Source: CAYRHJ01 sp964424105
GTDB taxonomy: Bacteria; Planctomycetota; Phycisphaerae; UBA1845
Direction of reading: 5' to 3'
Assembly (NCBI GenBank): GCA_964424105.1
Contig: CAYRHJ010000028.1
Coordinates: 15,511 to 79,510, forward strand
DNA: 64,000 nucleotides
Shown: one piece after another, positions 18,353 to 28,147 of the stretch
How the letters are laid out: each line of letters begins with the position of its first letter
Position numbering within the stretch: the first letter of the stretch is position 1
The notes under the pieces: generated by a model
What the model saw: the letters and a program-made list of their open reading frames with translations, nothing else
Told to the model about the DNA's origin: nothing
Database searches by the model: none
Position numbers and translations under genes: made by a program

Positions 18353-18826
18353 TCAGTCACCGTTCGACGCTCCATCGTGCGCTTGCATCGCCCGTTCGAC
18401 ACCGTCGATGATCCCATCGTACCCGGTGCAGCGGCAGAGATTGCCGGCCATGTAAGTTCGAATGGAATAATGCTGCGCGACGTCCGGATGTTTCAACAGC
18501 CAAGCCGCGGCCATGACCACGCCCGGCGTGCACGCTCCGCATTGTGACGCGCCGGTGGCGTTCAACGTTTGGCACAGGTCTTGCGGGATGGATTCAACGG
18601 TTCGAATATCCCGACCGGACACCTGAAACGCGGGAACCAGGCAGGAATTGACCGGCAGATCATCCAGAAGCACGGTGCACGCGCCGCACTCGCCTTCGCC
18701 GCAGCCTTCCTTGGTCCCCGGATGCTTGCAATCGTAGCGCAGCAGGTCCAGCAACCGTGCGTCGATCCGAACGTTGCGCGTGATCGGTTGGCCGTTCAAC
18801 TGAAACGTCACGTCAATCCGCTGCAT
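18353..18826 (-). CDS. Molybdenum hydroxylase [2Fe-2S] subunit (XdhC/CoxS type)
   Basis: 157 aa from ATG 18826; an upstream TTG at 18850 is less likely. The first cluster domain has EGCGEGECGACTVLLDD and a fourth Cys in VNSCLVPA; the second has SQCGACTPG and NLCRCTGYDGI. All eight cluster ligands are present. It relays electrons between the Mo site and FAD. It overlaps the end of the large-subunit gene by 14 nt, as is usual in such operons. Confidence 0.9.
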   Translation of the reverse strand: MQRIDVTFQLNGQPITRNVRIDARLLDLLRYDCKHPGTKEGCGEGECGACTVLLDDLPVNSCLVPAFQVSGRDIRTVESIPQDLCQTLNATGASQCGACTPGVVMAAAWLLKHPDVAQHYSIRTYMAGNLCRCTGYDGIIDGVERAMQAHDGASNGD

Positions 18827-21131
18827 GGGACTGGTGCTCCAGGTGTGCAAACAACAGTTCGGGCGTGACAGGAATGGTCGTCATGTTGGTTTCCAAAGCC
18901 TCACAAATCGCGTTGACCACGGCTGGGGCGGGTCCATCCATGGGCAATTCGCCGATTCCCTTGGCTCCGCCCGGACCGAATTTCGACGGGCGCTCTTCGA
19001 AATAAACACGGATGGGCGGCAGGTCGCTGCTGGCGGGAATGACATAGTTCGTCATCTGGTTGTTGGCCATGGCCCCCTCGCGGGACACGACTTCCTCGAT
19101 CAGCGCCCAGCCGATGCCCTGGGCCACACCGCCCTGAATCTGCCCCCGCGCCAGGACGGGATTGATCACCTTGCCGACCTCTTGCAACGCCACGAAATCC
19201 GTCACCCTCGTCGCATAGGTGCGAAGATCGACCTCGACGTCCGCGACGTACGCCCCCCAGGAATAGCAAGCGTAGGCATCGCCGCGATAGGCGGTTTCGT
19301 CCCAGTGGATATCCGCGGGCGTTTCGTATCGTGCGGTGCCCAGCAGGTCATCACCGGGATGGGTCCGATGCCAGTCTTGAATCGCCACTTGCACGTCGGC
19401 CTCTGCTATCGATTCGCCGTTGGACAGTTTGACGACCAATGCCCGGCAAGCCTTGGCAACAAGCGATCCGACGACCATAGCCGTTCGGCTCGCGACCGTC
19501 GGGCCGCTGTTTGGAACACGTGATGTATCAGGAGTGGCTACGATGACCTGGTCCGTCGGCAGGGCCAGACTGTCGGCGGCGATCTGCGTCAAAATCGTCA
19601 CCGTACCCTGACCCATGTCCGTGTTGGCGGTCAGGATTTCGATCCGCCCGTCCGGCAGACCTCGAACCCACACTTCCGACGCCAATCGCGTTTCACCGCT
19701 CCCCGTAAATCCCGCGCCATGATAAAAAGTCGCAAGACCGATTCCCCGCCGCAAATAGGGATGCGATGCGTTATGTCGCCTGTGCTCCATCCGCTTGTCG
19801 CGGTACGCACTCAATTCCAATGCCCGATCCAACAGCGCCGGCATATCTACGTGGTCCTTGACGATTTGTCCGGTGGCCGTCGTCGCACCGTCGACCAGCA
19901 AATTCCTGCGCCGCAGTTCGACGGGTTCGATATCCAGTTGATGGGCGATGACGTTCATGTGACGTTCCACCGCGAACAGCGTCTGCGGCGCACCGAATCC
20001 CCGAAATGCACCATTGGGTGGCGTATTGGTCAATCTGACTTCACCGCGAATCGCGACGTTGTCACACGCATACGGGCCGGCGGCGTGAATGACGCCTCGA
20101 CTCAGCACGACGGCTGACAACGTCGCGTAGGCGCCACCGTCCAAAATGACTTCGATTTCCATGGCCAACAGTCTGCCGTCACCATCAAGCGCCGTTCGAT
20201 GGCGAACCCGGCTGGGGTGGCGCTTGGTCGTGCAGGCCATGTCTTCTTGCCGATCGTAGATGATCTTGACCGGCCCGCCGGCTTTTTCCGCCAGCAAGGC
20301 GGCGTGAATGGCCAGTATGGACGGATAGTCCTCCTTGCCACCGAAACCCCCACCCACCGGCGTTTGAACGACGCGAAACCGTTCCGCGCTTCGGGCAAAC
20401 AAATGCGTCAGCGCGTCCAAAACGTAAAAGGGGCACTGCATGCTGCCCATCACGACCATCGCACCGTCTTCCGGATAGGCCAACATCCCCTGGTTTTCAA
20501 GATAGACGTGCTCTTGTGAACCCGTCTCGTAGATGCCCGTCACCACGTGCGGAGCCAAGCCCCAGACATTTTCAACATTCCCCTTGTTGATCGAAATGCG
20601 TTTGAAAACATTGTCCGCGCCGAATTGAACAGCCTCCGGTAACGGAACCGACCACGCATCGCTGACCGCGGGCAACGGTTCCACGTCGACGTGAATCGCC
20701 CGAACCGCACGACGCAATGCCGACGGCGATCGATGGGCAATCAGCAAGATCGGCTCGTGTGGGTGCCTGATTTCCGAATCCACCAGCGCGGGCTGGTCGG
20801 TCTCGATCAATTTCACCTCGTTGGGGCCCGGTATGTCCCGATGATCGACGATGACGAATTCCTTCCAGGCGATGGATTCGTCAAACCGGATGGCCTTGAT
20901 GCGGCCACGGGGAACTCGGCTCCGCACCGTCGCGCCGTGATAGACCCCGTCAATGGCGACGTCGTCCACGTACGCCGTCCGGCCTTGAAGCTTGTCAAGC
21001 CCGTCGATGCGCTGAATGTCGTCGCCGATGGCCACCGGGGGCTTGCTCCATTCGACAGTGATCGTTTGCCAGGGGCGCGTCGATCGCGACCACGATAAAA
21101 AATTCGATGTCCGACAGGCGGCCCGGTTCAT
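18813..21131 (-). CDS. Molybdenum hydroxylase large subunit, molybdopterin-binding (xanthine dehydrogenase family)
   Basis: 772 aa. It shows the Mo-cofactor motifs VGGGFGGKEDYPS, GAFRGFGAPQ, DMGQGT and the C-terminal GAKGIGELPMDGPAPA containing the catalytic Glu. The first 25 or so residues do not look like the family, and the true start may be further in; no good ribosome binding site precedes the ATG at 21131. It is first in the operon large - 2Fe-2S - FAD and divergent (78 nt gap) from adenine deaminase. That context favours a purine (hypoxanthine/xanthine) substrate, but motifs alone cannot exclude another aldehyde or heterocycle. Confidence 0.88.
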   Translation of the reverse strand: MNRAACRTSNFLSWSRSTRPWQTITVEWSKPPVAIGDDIQRIDGLDKLQGRTAYVDDVAIDGVYHGATVRSRVPRGRIKAIRFDESIAWKEFVIVDHRDIPGPNEVKLIETDQPALVDSEIRHPHEPILLIAHRSPSALRRAVRAIHVDVEPLPAVSDAWSVPLPEAVQFGADNVFKRISINKGNVENVWGLAPHVVTGIYETGSQEHVYLENQGMLAYPEDGAMVVMGSMQCPFYVLDALTHLFARSAERFRVVQTPVGGGFGGKEDYPSILAIHAALLAEKAGGPVKIIYDRQEDMACTTKRHPSRVRHRTALDGDGRLLAMEIEVILDGGAYATLSAVVLSRGVIHAAGPYACDNVAIRGEVRLTNTPPNGAFRGFGAPQTLFAVERHMNVIAHQLDIEPVELRRRNLLVDGATTATGQIVKDHVDMPALLDRALELSAYRDKRMEHRRHNASHPYLRRGIGLATFYHGAGFTGSGETRLASEVWVRGLPDGRIEILTANTDMGQGTVTILTQIAADSLALPTDQVIVATPDTSRVPNSGPTVASRTAMVVGSLVAKACRALVVKLSNGESIAEADVQVAIQDWHRTHPGDDLLGTARYETPADIHWDETAYRGDAYACYSWGAYVADVEVDLRTYATRVTDFVALQEVGKVINPVLARGQIQGGVAQGIGWALIEEVVSREGAMANNQMTNYVIPASSDLPPIRVYFEERPSKFGPGGAKGIGELPMDGPAPAVVNAICEALETNMTTIPVTPELLFAHLEHQSHAAD

Positions 21132-21209
21132 TACCGAGGCTGCGTGCTTTCTAGTTCCATGATATATTGCGGGTCAGGACTCGCAAGAAAACTTCCGCGG
21201 GACAGGTGA

Positions 21210-22946
21210 ATGAACAAATCGGATTTGAAACATCGGATTGATGCGGCGGCTGGACGCGTGCCCGCCGACCTGGTCCTGCGGAACGGCAGAATCATCAACG
21301 TGTATTCCTGCGACATTCACGAGGGCGACGTAGCCATCGTCGGAAATCGAATCGTCGGGATCGGGTCCTACGAGGGCCTCGAAACCATCGATCTGGACGG
21401 TCGATTCGTCAGTCCGGGCTTCATCGACGGTCACGTTCACATCGAATCATCGATGTTGAATGTTCCTGAATACGCCCGGACGGTGGCCGTTCGGGGAACG
21501 GTTTGCGTCATCGCCGATCCCCACGAGATCGCCAACGTCATGGGCGCGGAAGGAATCCGCTACATGCTGGCGTCAGCCAAGCGCTGCCCCATCCACGTGT
21601 ACATGATGGCGAGTTCCTGTGTTCCCGCGTCCCAGTTTGAAAGTTCCGGCGCGGAGCTGTCCGCCCTCGACCTGCAATCGCTGCTGGGCAACAAGTGGGT
21701 CATCGGGCTGGCGGAGATGATGAACTACCCCGGCGTCATCGCCGCGAACGAGGATTGTCTGCAAAAAATACGCGTGGCCGGTCAGCGACCCATCGATGGC
21801 CACGCGCCCGGCGTCACCGGTCGAGATTTGTGCGCCTATGCGACGGCTGGTATTGAAAGCGATCACGAATGCACCACGCTCGACGAAGCCAAGGAAAAAC
21901 TGCGGCAAGGCTTCTACATCATGATTCGCCAGGGCAGCGCCGCCCGAAACCTCGACGCCCTGCTGCCGTTGGTCCGCCCGGACACCCTGGATCGATTCAT
22001 CTTCGTCACGGACGACAAGGACATCGGCGATTTGAAAACCGAAGGCCACATGGATCACATGATCCGTCGGGCCATCGAGTTCGGCATCAAGCCGGTTCAC
22101 GCCATCAAGATGGCGTCGCTCAACACAGCCCGTTATTTCGGTCTCAAGCGGCTGGGCGGCATCGCCCCGGGTCGGTTCGCGTCCTTCGCGATCCTGAACG
22201 ATCTCGAAAAATGCACCGTTTCCAGCGTCTATCATCTTGGCAAACGGGTGGCCCACGAAGGACAGATGACGCTTCCTGCGGCCAGCAAAGACCAGCCGCA
22301 GATCATTCGCAGTTCCATCAACGTGCAATGGATCGAACCGGAGCATTTCGCCGTGCCCGTGAATTCGGGCGAGCCCCGTTCGGTGCACGTGATCGAAGTT
22401 CGCGAAGCCCGAATCGACACCGAGCGATCGACGGAACGTCTGCCCGTCGTCGACGGCTGCCTGCATGCCGACCCAAGTCGCGACGTGTGCAAAATTGCCG
22501 TGATCGAACGGCATCAAGCCAGCGGGCGAATCGCCGTGGGCTTCGTTCGTGGGTTCGGTTTTTCATCGGGAGCTATCGCCTCCACCGTCAGCCATGATGC
22601 CCACAACCTTGTCGTCGCCGGCACGAACGATCGCGACATGTACGAAGCCGCCATCCATCTGGTCAAAATTCGCGGCGGGCAGTGCGCCGTCGATCAGGGG
22701 AGGGTGATGGCATCGGTTCCGCTTCCCATCGCCGGGCTGATGACCGACGTGGATGCCGACACGCTGGATGCTCAGCTTTCCCGGCTCCACGAAGCGACCG
22801 CCACATTGAACGGCAAACTCCGCCGACCGTTCATGGCCTTGTCATTCCTGTGTTTGTCGGTGATCGGCAAACTGAAGATCACGGATCGTGGCCTGGTCGA
22901 CGCGGACAAATTCGAGCTGATCGACCTGATGTGTGAATCGACGTAG
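21210..22946 (+). CDS. ade: Adenine deaminase
   Basis: 578 aa amidohydrolase-superfamily enzyme that converts adenine to hypoxanthine and ammonia. Hallmarks: LVLRNGRIINVYSCDI and GRFVSPGFIDGHVHIESSML (first metal ligands), VIADPHEIANVMG, and the C-terminal adenine deaminase domain (GFSSGAIASTVSHDAHN, PLPIAGLMTD). GGGACAGGTGA precedes the ATG. It is divergent from the three-subunit molybdenum hydroxylase. Its product, hypoxanthine, is the natural substrate of xanthine dehydrogenase, so the genes probably form a purine salvage or catabolic unit. Confidence 0.92.
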   Translation: MNKSDLKHRIDAAAGRVPADLVLRNGRIINVYSCDIHEGDVAIVGNRIVGIGSYEGLETIDLDGRFVSPGFIDGHVHIESSMLNVPEYARTVAVRGTVCVIADPHEIANVMGAEGIRYMLASAKRCPIHVYMMASSCVPASQFESSGAELSALDLQSLLGNKWVIGLAEMMNYPGVIAANEDCLQKIRVAGQRPIDGHAPGVTGRDLCAYATAGIESDHECTTLDEAKEKLRQGFYIMIRQGSAARNLDALLPLVRPDTLDRFIFVTDDKDIGDLKTEGHMDHMIRRAIEFGIKPVHAIKMASLNTARYFGLKRLGGIAPGRFASFAILNDLEKCTVSSVYHLGKRVAHEGQMTLPAASKDQPQIIRSSINVQWIEPEHFAVPVNSGEPRSVHVIEVREARIDTERSTERLPVVDGCLHADPSRDVCKIAVIERHQASGRIAVGFVRGFGFSSGAIASTVSHDAHNLVVAGTNDRDMYEAAIHLVKIRGGQCAVDQGRVMASVPLPIAGLMTDVDADTLDAQLSRLHEATATLNGKLRRPFMALSFLCLSVIGKLKITDRGLVDADKFELIDLMCEST

Positions 22947-23034
22947 CCCGAGAGTTGTACAATCTGCCCGTGGAATGGAATTGGGTTTGGAATGGACCGA
23001 CGCTGAACGGACATTCAAGGACCTGGGGACAGTG

Positions 23035-24333
23035 ATGAACGAGCTTTCACCACCGCGCGAAACTGATCCGCGAGCGTCGAACCATCTCGACGCCCTCTCC
23101 GCGGGCGTTCCGCCGTCCGCGGCGCCGGTCACCGCTGCCGAACGCATCAACAGCATCGATGTGCTCCGCGGGGTCGCATTGTCGGGCGTTCTGCTGATGA
23201 ACATGCAGGCCTTCGCCATGCCCTTCTGCGCCTACATGAACCCCAAATCGTATCGCAACGATGACCCGCTCAACTTTCCCTTGTGGTGCATCAATCACGT
23301 GCTCGCCGACGGAAAATTCATCACCATCTTTTCCATGCTGTTCGGTGCGGGCATCGTCTTGATGACCTCGCGGGCGAAAGCACGAACGGGTCGATCGTTG
23401 TCCGTGCACTATCGGCGAATGTTCTGGATGGCCATCTTCGGCTGCATGCATGGGATATTCATCTGGCACGGCGACATCGTGTTGACCTACGCAGTCTGCG
23501 GATTGTTCGCCTACTGGTTTCGCAACCGATCGCCGCGGCTCCTCATCATTGTCAGCTTGGCATTGATGGGTGTGACAGCGCTGTTGATGGCCAACTTCGA
23601 CAAAATGATGGATGGCATGTCGCCGGATGAGCTTCAAAAAATGTCCGACATGTGGTCTCCCTCGGCTGAAAAGATCGCCCTATACGAAGCCACCTACCGG
23701 GGCGGTTATCTGACCCATCTGTCGAAACGATTCGACGAGTGGCAGGAGATGATGGGCTTCCTGATGATTTTCGGCGGGCGAGTGCTGGGCGTCATGTTGC
23801 TCGGCATGGCCCTGTTCAAGAGCGACGTCTTGTCGGCAGCAAGGTCGAACAAGTTCTACGCGACGTTGATGGTCATCGGGTTCGGCGCGGGGCTGCCCCT
23901 CGCAGCCTACGGCATCTACAACCAGGATGTTCATGGATGGACGATGGAGCACAGCTTCGGACGCGGTTCGCTTTTCAATTATGCCGGCAGCCTCTTTTCC
24001 GCGTTCGGGTGGATCGGCGTGGTCATGTGGATGTGCCGCTCCGACCGCTGGCCGGGGTTGAAAAAAAGATTCGCCGCCGTGGGGCAAATGGCTTTCACCA
24101 ATTACATCATGCACTCGGTCATCTGCACAACCATCTTCTATGGACACGGATTGGGATATTTTGGTCGGGTGGGCCGTGTGGGACAGCTTTTGCTCGTACT
24201 GGCCATCGTCATGGTGCAGTTGTGGTATTCGCCGATTTGGCTGAAACTATTTCGATTCGGTCCGTTGGAATGGGCCTGGCGAAGTCTAACGTATTGGAAA
24301 CGACAGCCGTTTCATTGCCCGCGACCCGCGTGA
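23035..24333 (+). CDS. DUF418-family integral membrane protein (YeiB-like)
   Basis: 432 aa from ATG 23035, which follows a GGGGACA ribosome binding site; the frame is open upstream to 22933, where it would overlap ade. It begins with the family signature RINSIDVLRGVALSGVLLMN, has about 10 hydrophobic segments, and ends in the DUF418 domain (VGQMAFTNYIMHS; GPLEWAWRSLTYW). The family is related to membrane acyltransferase-like proteins; its biochemical role is unknown. It follows adenine deaminase closely on the same strand. Confidence 0.85.
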   Translation: MNELSPPRETDPRASNHLDALSAGVPPSAAPVTAAERINSIDVLRGVALSGVLLMNMQAFAMPFCAYMNPKSYRNDDPLNFPLWCINHVLADGKFITIFSMLFGAGIVLMTSRAKARTGRSLSVHYRRMFWMAIFGCMHGIFIWHGDIVLTYAVCGLFAYWFRNRSPRLLIIVSLALMGVTALLMANFDKMMDGMSPDELQKMSDMWSPSAEKIALYEATYRGGYLTHLSKRFDEWQEMMGFLMIFGGRVLGVMLLGMALFKSDVLSAARSNKFYATLMVIGFGAGLPLAAYGIYNQDVHGWTMEHSFGRGSLFNYAGSLFSAFGWIGVVMWMCRSDRWPGLKKRFAAVGQMAFTNYIMHSVICTTIFYGHGLGYFGRVGRVGQLLLVLAIVMVQLWYSPIWLKLFRFGPLEWAWRSLTYWKRQPFHCPRPA

Positions 24334-24375
24334 AGCTGAACGAATCGGCCCTGATCAACGAAAGGAGCGTCAACG

Positions 24376-24501
24376 ATGCCTGAAGGCTGTAATCCTGAGC
24401 CGTCCAGCGCGCTGGGCGAACAGCACAAGAAATTCGAATCGTTCGTCGGAACGTTCAAAGCCAACGTCAAAATGTGGATGGGTTCGGGCGTGATATTCTG
24501 A
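24376..24501 (+). pseudogene. Truncated DUF1579-family gene remnant (41 codons)
   Basis: A good ribosome binding site (aaaggag, 24361-24367) precedes ATG 24376. The 41 residues (MPEGCNPEPSSALGEQHKKF at the start, then a VGTFKANVKMWMG segment) match the N-terminus of DUF1579 proteins, which are normally about 150-190 aa. The frame stops at TGA 24499-24501, and the following DNA does not continue the domain in any frame I can see, so the 3' part appears deleted. It lies directly after the DUF418 gene. Confidence 0.6.
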
Positions 24502-24692
24502 TTGGGCTGCCGCCGTGGTCGATTGATCTGGCCGCTACGGTAATCGCCATGCGAATTCGCGCCGGCACTGTCATCACGCGGAGATTGGCCGATGAAACGC
24601 AACGACCCGGCAGGGCTGTTGCGGGGATAGGGGGAACCTCCCCATATGAACCGTGCGACGGGTCGTCATCGCATCCGACCGCCCGGCGCACC

Positions 24693-24774
24693 TGCGCGAG
24701 GGGAGACTCGAACTCCCACGGGTTTCCCCACAGGAACCTAAATCCTGCGCGTCTGCCAATTCCGCCACTCGCGC
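24693..24774 (-). tRNA. tRNA-Leu (anticodon TAG)
   Basis: The minus strand folds as a class II tRNA: acceptor stem GCGCGAG/CTCGCGC, D-arm with TGGCGGAATTGGCAGA, anticodon arm CAGGA-TT-TAG-GT-TCCTG, a variable arm, and a T-arm with GTTCGAGTC. The anticodon TAG reads CUA (and CUN) leucine codons. The CCA end is not encoded. Confidence 0.93.
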
Positions 24775-24886
24775 GAATGATCGGCAGCCTACGACAAAGA
24801 CCCCATCCGCGAAAGGCCCCCGGCGGCGCAGTCAAGGTCTTTCAGTTTTGGGCATTTCGCCATGGTATTGCGAGCAGGATCGTGCC

Positions 24887-25339
24887 GATCGTCACTCCGG
24901 CGCAAGCCGGAGTCCAGGCAGCGTTCTTCTGGATTCCGGCGTTCGCCGGAATGACGGATGCGGGGCGTACGCAGTCGTCGAGACGTTGCAGGCCCCATAC
25001 GCCGTCGTCGAGACGTTGCAGGCCCCGGCGGGGCCATCGAGAATAGCCCGGCGATTTATCGCCGGGGTGGCGTTCGTTCAGTGAGGTGAACGAGTCCCGT
25101 AGGAACGACTGACCCACGGCAGGAGTTTCAGCCGTCCCTCCGGGACTTCTCTTCGGCGGATCGATGGGGTTCCCGGCGATGAATCGCCGGGCTACTTTCG
25201 CACCGTCCCGCCGGGACGCGGAACGTACGTACCACCAGCCGCCGATTGTGTCACGCACCCTCAGTGAAACACCGCCCAGCTCGGCGATTGACACAAGCAT
25301 TCGCCTCTCAACTGCGAGCATCCTGTCGATGCGTCACCA
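24887..25339. repeat. Intergenic repeats: REP-like inverted repeats and a ~140-bp dispersed element
   Basis: There is no credible gene between the tRNA and the next CDS. It contains REP-like 'tccggcg...cgccgga' inverted repeats (24893-24960), a direct repeat of 'gtcgtcgagacgttgcaggc' (about 24975 and 25004), and an element at about 25006-25150 that recurs at 49532-49670. The shared parts include 'gaggtgaacgagtcccgtag' and 'gactgacccacggc'. Confidence 0.7.
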
Positions 25340-28147
25340 TTACGGGCAGGGCGACGGCCCGCCATAGGTCGCACCCTGTAGCGCGTTCAAGATGACGAAA
25401 AGATCGGGCAAACTGATCGTTCCGTTGGGATCGAACGGATCCAGATCAGCCTGATAGAAACTGCACGTCGAAAAATTGTCGACCAGTGTGTTCAACACAC
25501 AGAACAGGTCGGGCAGACTGACCGTGGTGTTCTCGTCGGAATCAGCGTGGACGCTCGTCGTAATCGAGACGGCGGAGCTTAATGCCGGCGTACCCGGACT
25601 GCCGAAATCCGACTGGACCAGGTACGTCTGGTCCGGCACAACTTCAAAACCGGTCGCGTACACCGTGCCGCCCCATTCCCCGGACGTCAGAAACGCCGCA
25701 CAATTGGGGTCCATTTGCAGTTTCGCTATGTTGCGCGCACCGGGCGCGCCCAGATACTTCGCCGTCGATCCCGGACAATCGGGTGTCACGAGGATGGCGA
25801 ACGGTTCGGGGCTTGGCGTCGGCGTGATGGCCAAATACCGCGGCCCCTCCCCATCCGCCGAGGGTGCGGGTGGTACGATTTTCAGCACCTGACCACTGCT
25901 TCCAATGGGAGCAAGATCATCTGAAACCAGGACGTAGACCTCGCCGTCCTCGTCTTCGCCGATCCCTTTCAGGTAATGCCCGATGAACGCCGTCCCACCG
26001 GGGGATACGGAAAACTCCCGCCGGACGAAAGCATCGGGCCCCGTTGTTTCGAAATAATACAATCGACCCGTAGGTCCGAAATCAGCGCTGAAATCTCCGA
26101 AAACGTAGCGACTGTTAAGATCAGGATATTCGGTTCCGCGATAGACGAATCCGCCGATCACCGAAATACCGCCCGTGGCGTGGTCGTAGTCCATCACGGG
26201 ATCCAGCAAGGGTTCGCCCAGCAAGCCCGTGCTCGCACAGACCGCCGGCGGCGTACCGGGATCGAAGGGATCGAAGCATTGGAATCCCTCGCGAATGGCC
26301 CAGCCATAATTGCCACCGTTCACGACGATGCTGACTTCCTCGAAAAGCGCTTGCCCGACGTCGGCGACGTACAACGCCCCCGACCCTCCCACACCATCAT
26401 CGAAGGTGAATCGATAGGGATTGCGGAAACCATAGGCATAGACTTCCGGCAGGCCGTCGATGCCGTCGGCAAACGGGTTGTCCAGCGGGATGGCGTAGGG
26501 TGATCCCGTATCCACGTCGATGCGCAACATCGACCCCAACGCCGTCTGCGGATTCAGGCCATTGCCGTCAGGTCCGTGCGGCAACGAGGGAAGATGGAGA
26601 CCGTCATTGGCCCCACCACCGTCACCCAGCGAAAAATAAAGGAATCCGTCAGGACCGAAATCCACGTGCCCGGCGTTGTGGTTGAATTCAGGCTCGTCGA
26701 CGCTGAACAAAACCGTTTCCGTCGGGTCTGCGACGTTCGGATCACCGATCGACACCGCAAACTCGGATAGAATCTCCGAATGACATCCGCGTGACGTTCC
26801 GAAACACGGCTCGCTCGGGTCGCCCGCTCGCGGCGCGCTGTATCGAACGAAAAATCGACCGTTGGCTGCGTAGTTCGGGTGAAAGGCCAGTCCCAAGACC
26901 CCTCGCTCGTCGAATCCCGCACTCAACGCGGGAATCAATCCCGTCAGGTCCAGAAACGGCGTGGCCAACAGTTGCCCGCCGGAATCGATGATGCGGATCG
27001 GCCCGGATTGATCGACAATGAACAGTCTTCCTGAATTGTCCCCCGCGTGGGTCAACAGGACCGGCGAAACCAGCGGCGGCACGCCACTGCGAGACGCAGG
27101 CCCGACCGCACCAACCGGTTCCAGCGCGACGGGCAACGAAAGAAAATCACAAGTATCGGTATCTTCGTTACACGATTCATTGAAAGCGCATGGGAATCCG
27201 CCCGAAAGGCATCCGCTGACCGCATTACAGATTTCCGCGCCATTGCAAAACAGGCCGTCATCCGCGCAGTTCGCATTGTTCGGCGTAAAAACGCAATTCC
27301 CGCTGTCACATGTGTCGTCCGTACAGAACACCGCGTCGTCGCAATCGGTGTCGTCCAGGCAATTCACACATTCGTCGCTCACTTCGTTACACGACTGACC
27401 GGGGCAGGGGTCCGATCCCGCTTGACATTGGTCCCCGACGCACTGCTCCGCCCCGTTGCAGAATACGCCATCATCGCATTGTGGGTCCCCGCTACAGGTG
27501 TTATCCGATCCGATACTGGGGTTTCCCACAAAAAAATCCGTCCCCAGCGTCAGTTCCCCCCCGCCCCCATTCGTCCCGTCATACGCAATCGACAGCCCCT
27601 CGCCGGATTGCGGCGCATGATCCCGAACGCCCGACGTCGACCACAACGGTCCGCCGGGCCTGGTCAGGTCGGCGGCTACGTTGTGCCGCTCCTGATTGGG
27701 ACTGCTGCCGGTCACGCCCCATTGAACGTATTCCACCATCCTGTTGTTAGCACCCAGTGAAGTAAAACATCCTGCGGCACTACAATCGTAAATCGATATG
27801 CTATCCGTTGCGTTTTCCAATTCCGTCCCACCAAAAGATGACGGAAAGGTCGGCAGGTAAATGTTGTTCGCGTCGTTGGTACCACTCATACGAAAATGCA
27901 CGGTCACGATTTGCCCCGGATTCATCGTCATCGCCGGCAAACCGACGTAGACCAGATGGACGCAGAACTGCCATCCGCTGAGACTGACCGGCGATACCCC
28001 GATGTTTTTCAGCTCCACTTTTTCAAACCCTTGGTCACTACCCGGCGGGTCATACAAGACCTCGTTGATGACGACCTGACCATGGGCAGTGATGCCCGCC
28101 GCAAGAAAAAGGAGAACGCCCAATATCGTGCTTCCGTGTGATTTCAT
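25340..28147 (-). CDS. Secreted multidomain protein: lamin-tail, Cys-rich repeats, sugar dehydrogenase propeller, dockerin-like C-terminus
   Basis: About 935 aa. A signal peptide ends near AHGQ (residue 25). A lamin-tail domain follows (VVINEVLYDPPGSD...GWQFC, about 26-170), then a Cys-rich region with CDDGVFCNGAEQC-type repeats (about 215-330), then a glucose/sorbosone dehydrogenase-like beta-propeller (DERGVLGLAFHPNY, GDGGGANDG, YGFRNPYRF, NYGWAIREG; about 345-770). The end has two SLPDLF.-.LN-type segments (TTVSLPDLFCVLNTL; GTISLPDLFVILNAL), the dockerin-like motif common in planctomycete secreted proteins. The propeller family oxidises sugars with PQQ; catalysis here is unproven. ATG 28147 follows AAGGGGAT. 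Confidence 0.85.
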   Translation of the reverse strand: MKSHGSTILGVLLFLAAGITAHGQVVINEVLYDPPGSDQGFEKVELKNIGVSPVSLSGWQFCVHLVYVGLPAMTMNPGQIVTVHFRMSGTNDANNIYLPTFPSSFGGTELENATDSISIYDCSAAGCFTSLGANNRMVEYVQWGVTGSSPNQERHNVAADLTRPGGPLWSTSGVRDHAPQSGEGLSIAYDGTNGGGGELTLGTDFFVGNPSIGSDNTCSGDPQCDDGVFCNGAEQCVGDQCQAGSDPCPGQSCNEVSDECVNCLDDTDCDDAVFCTDDTCDSGNCVFTPNNANCADDGLFCNGAEICNAVSGCLSGGFPCAFNESCNEDTDTCDFLSLPVALEPVGAVGPASRSGVPPLVSPVLLTHAGDNSGRLFIVDQSGPIRIIDSGGQLLATPFLDLTGLIPALSAGFDERGVLGLAFHPNYAANGRFFVRYSAPRAGDPSEPCFGTSRGCHSEILSEFAVSIGDPNVADPTETVLFSVDEPEFNHNAGHVDFGPDGFLYFSLGDGGGANDGLHLPSLPHGPDGNGLNPQTALGSMLRIDVDTGSPYAIPLDNPFADGIDGLPEVYAYGFRNPYRFTFDDGVGGSGALYVADVGQALFEEVSIVVNGGNYGWAIREGFQCFDPFDPGTPPAVCASTGLLGEPLLDPVMDYDHATGGISVIGGFVYRGTEYPDLNSRYVFGDFSADFGPTGRLYYFETTGPDAFVRREFSVSPGGTAFIGHYLKGIGEDEDGEVYVLVSDDLAPIGSSGQVLKIVPPAPSADGEGPRYLAITPTPSPEPFAILVTPDCPGSTAKYLGAPGARNIAKLQMDPNCAAFLTSGEWGGTVYATGFEVVPDQTYLVQSDFGSPGTPALSSAVSITTSVHADSDENTTVSLPDLFCVLNTLVDNFSTCSFYQADLDPFDPNGTISLPDLFVILNALQGATYGGPSPCP

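Noticed and set aside
24842..25321. Minus-strand ORF of 159 aa between tRNA-Leu and the lamin-tail protein
   Set aside because: It consists of translated dispersed repeats (REP-like and the 140-bp element).
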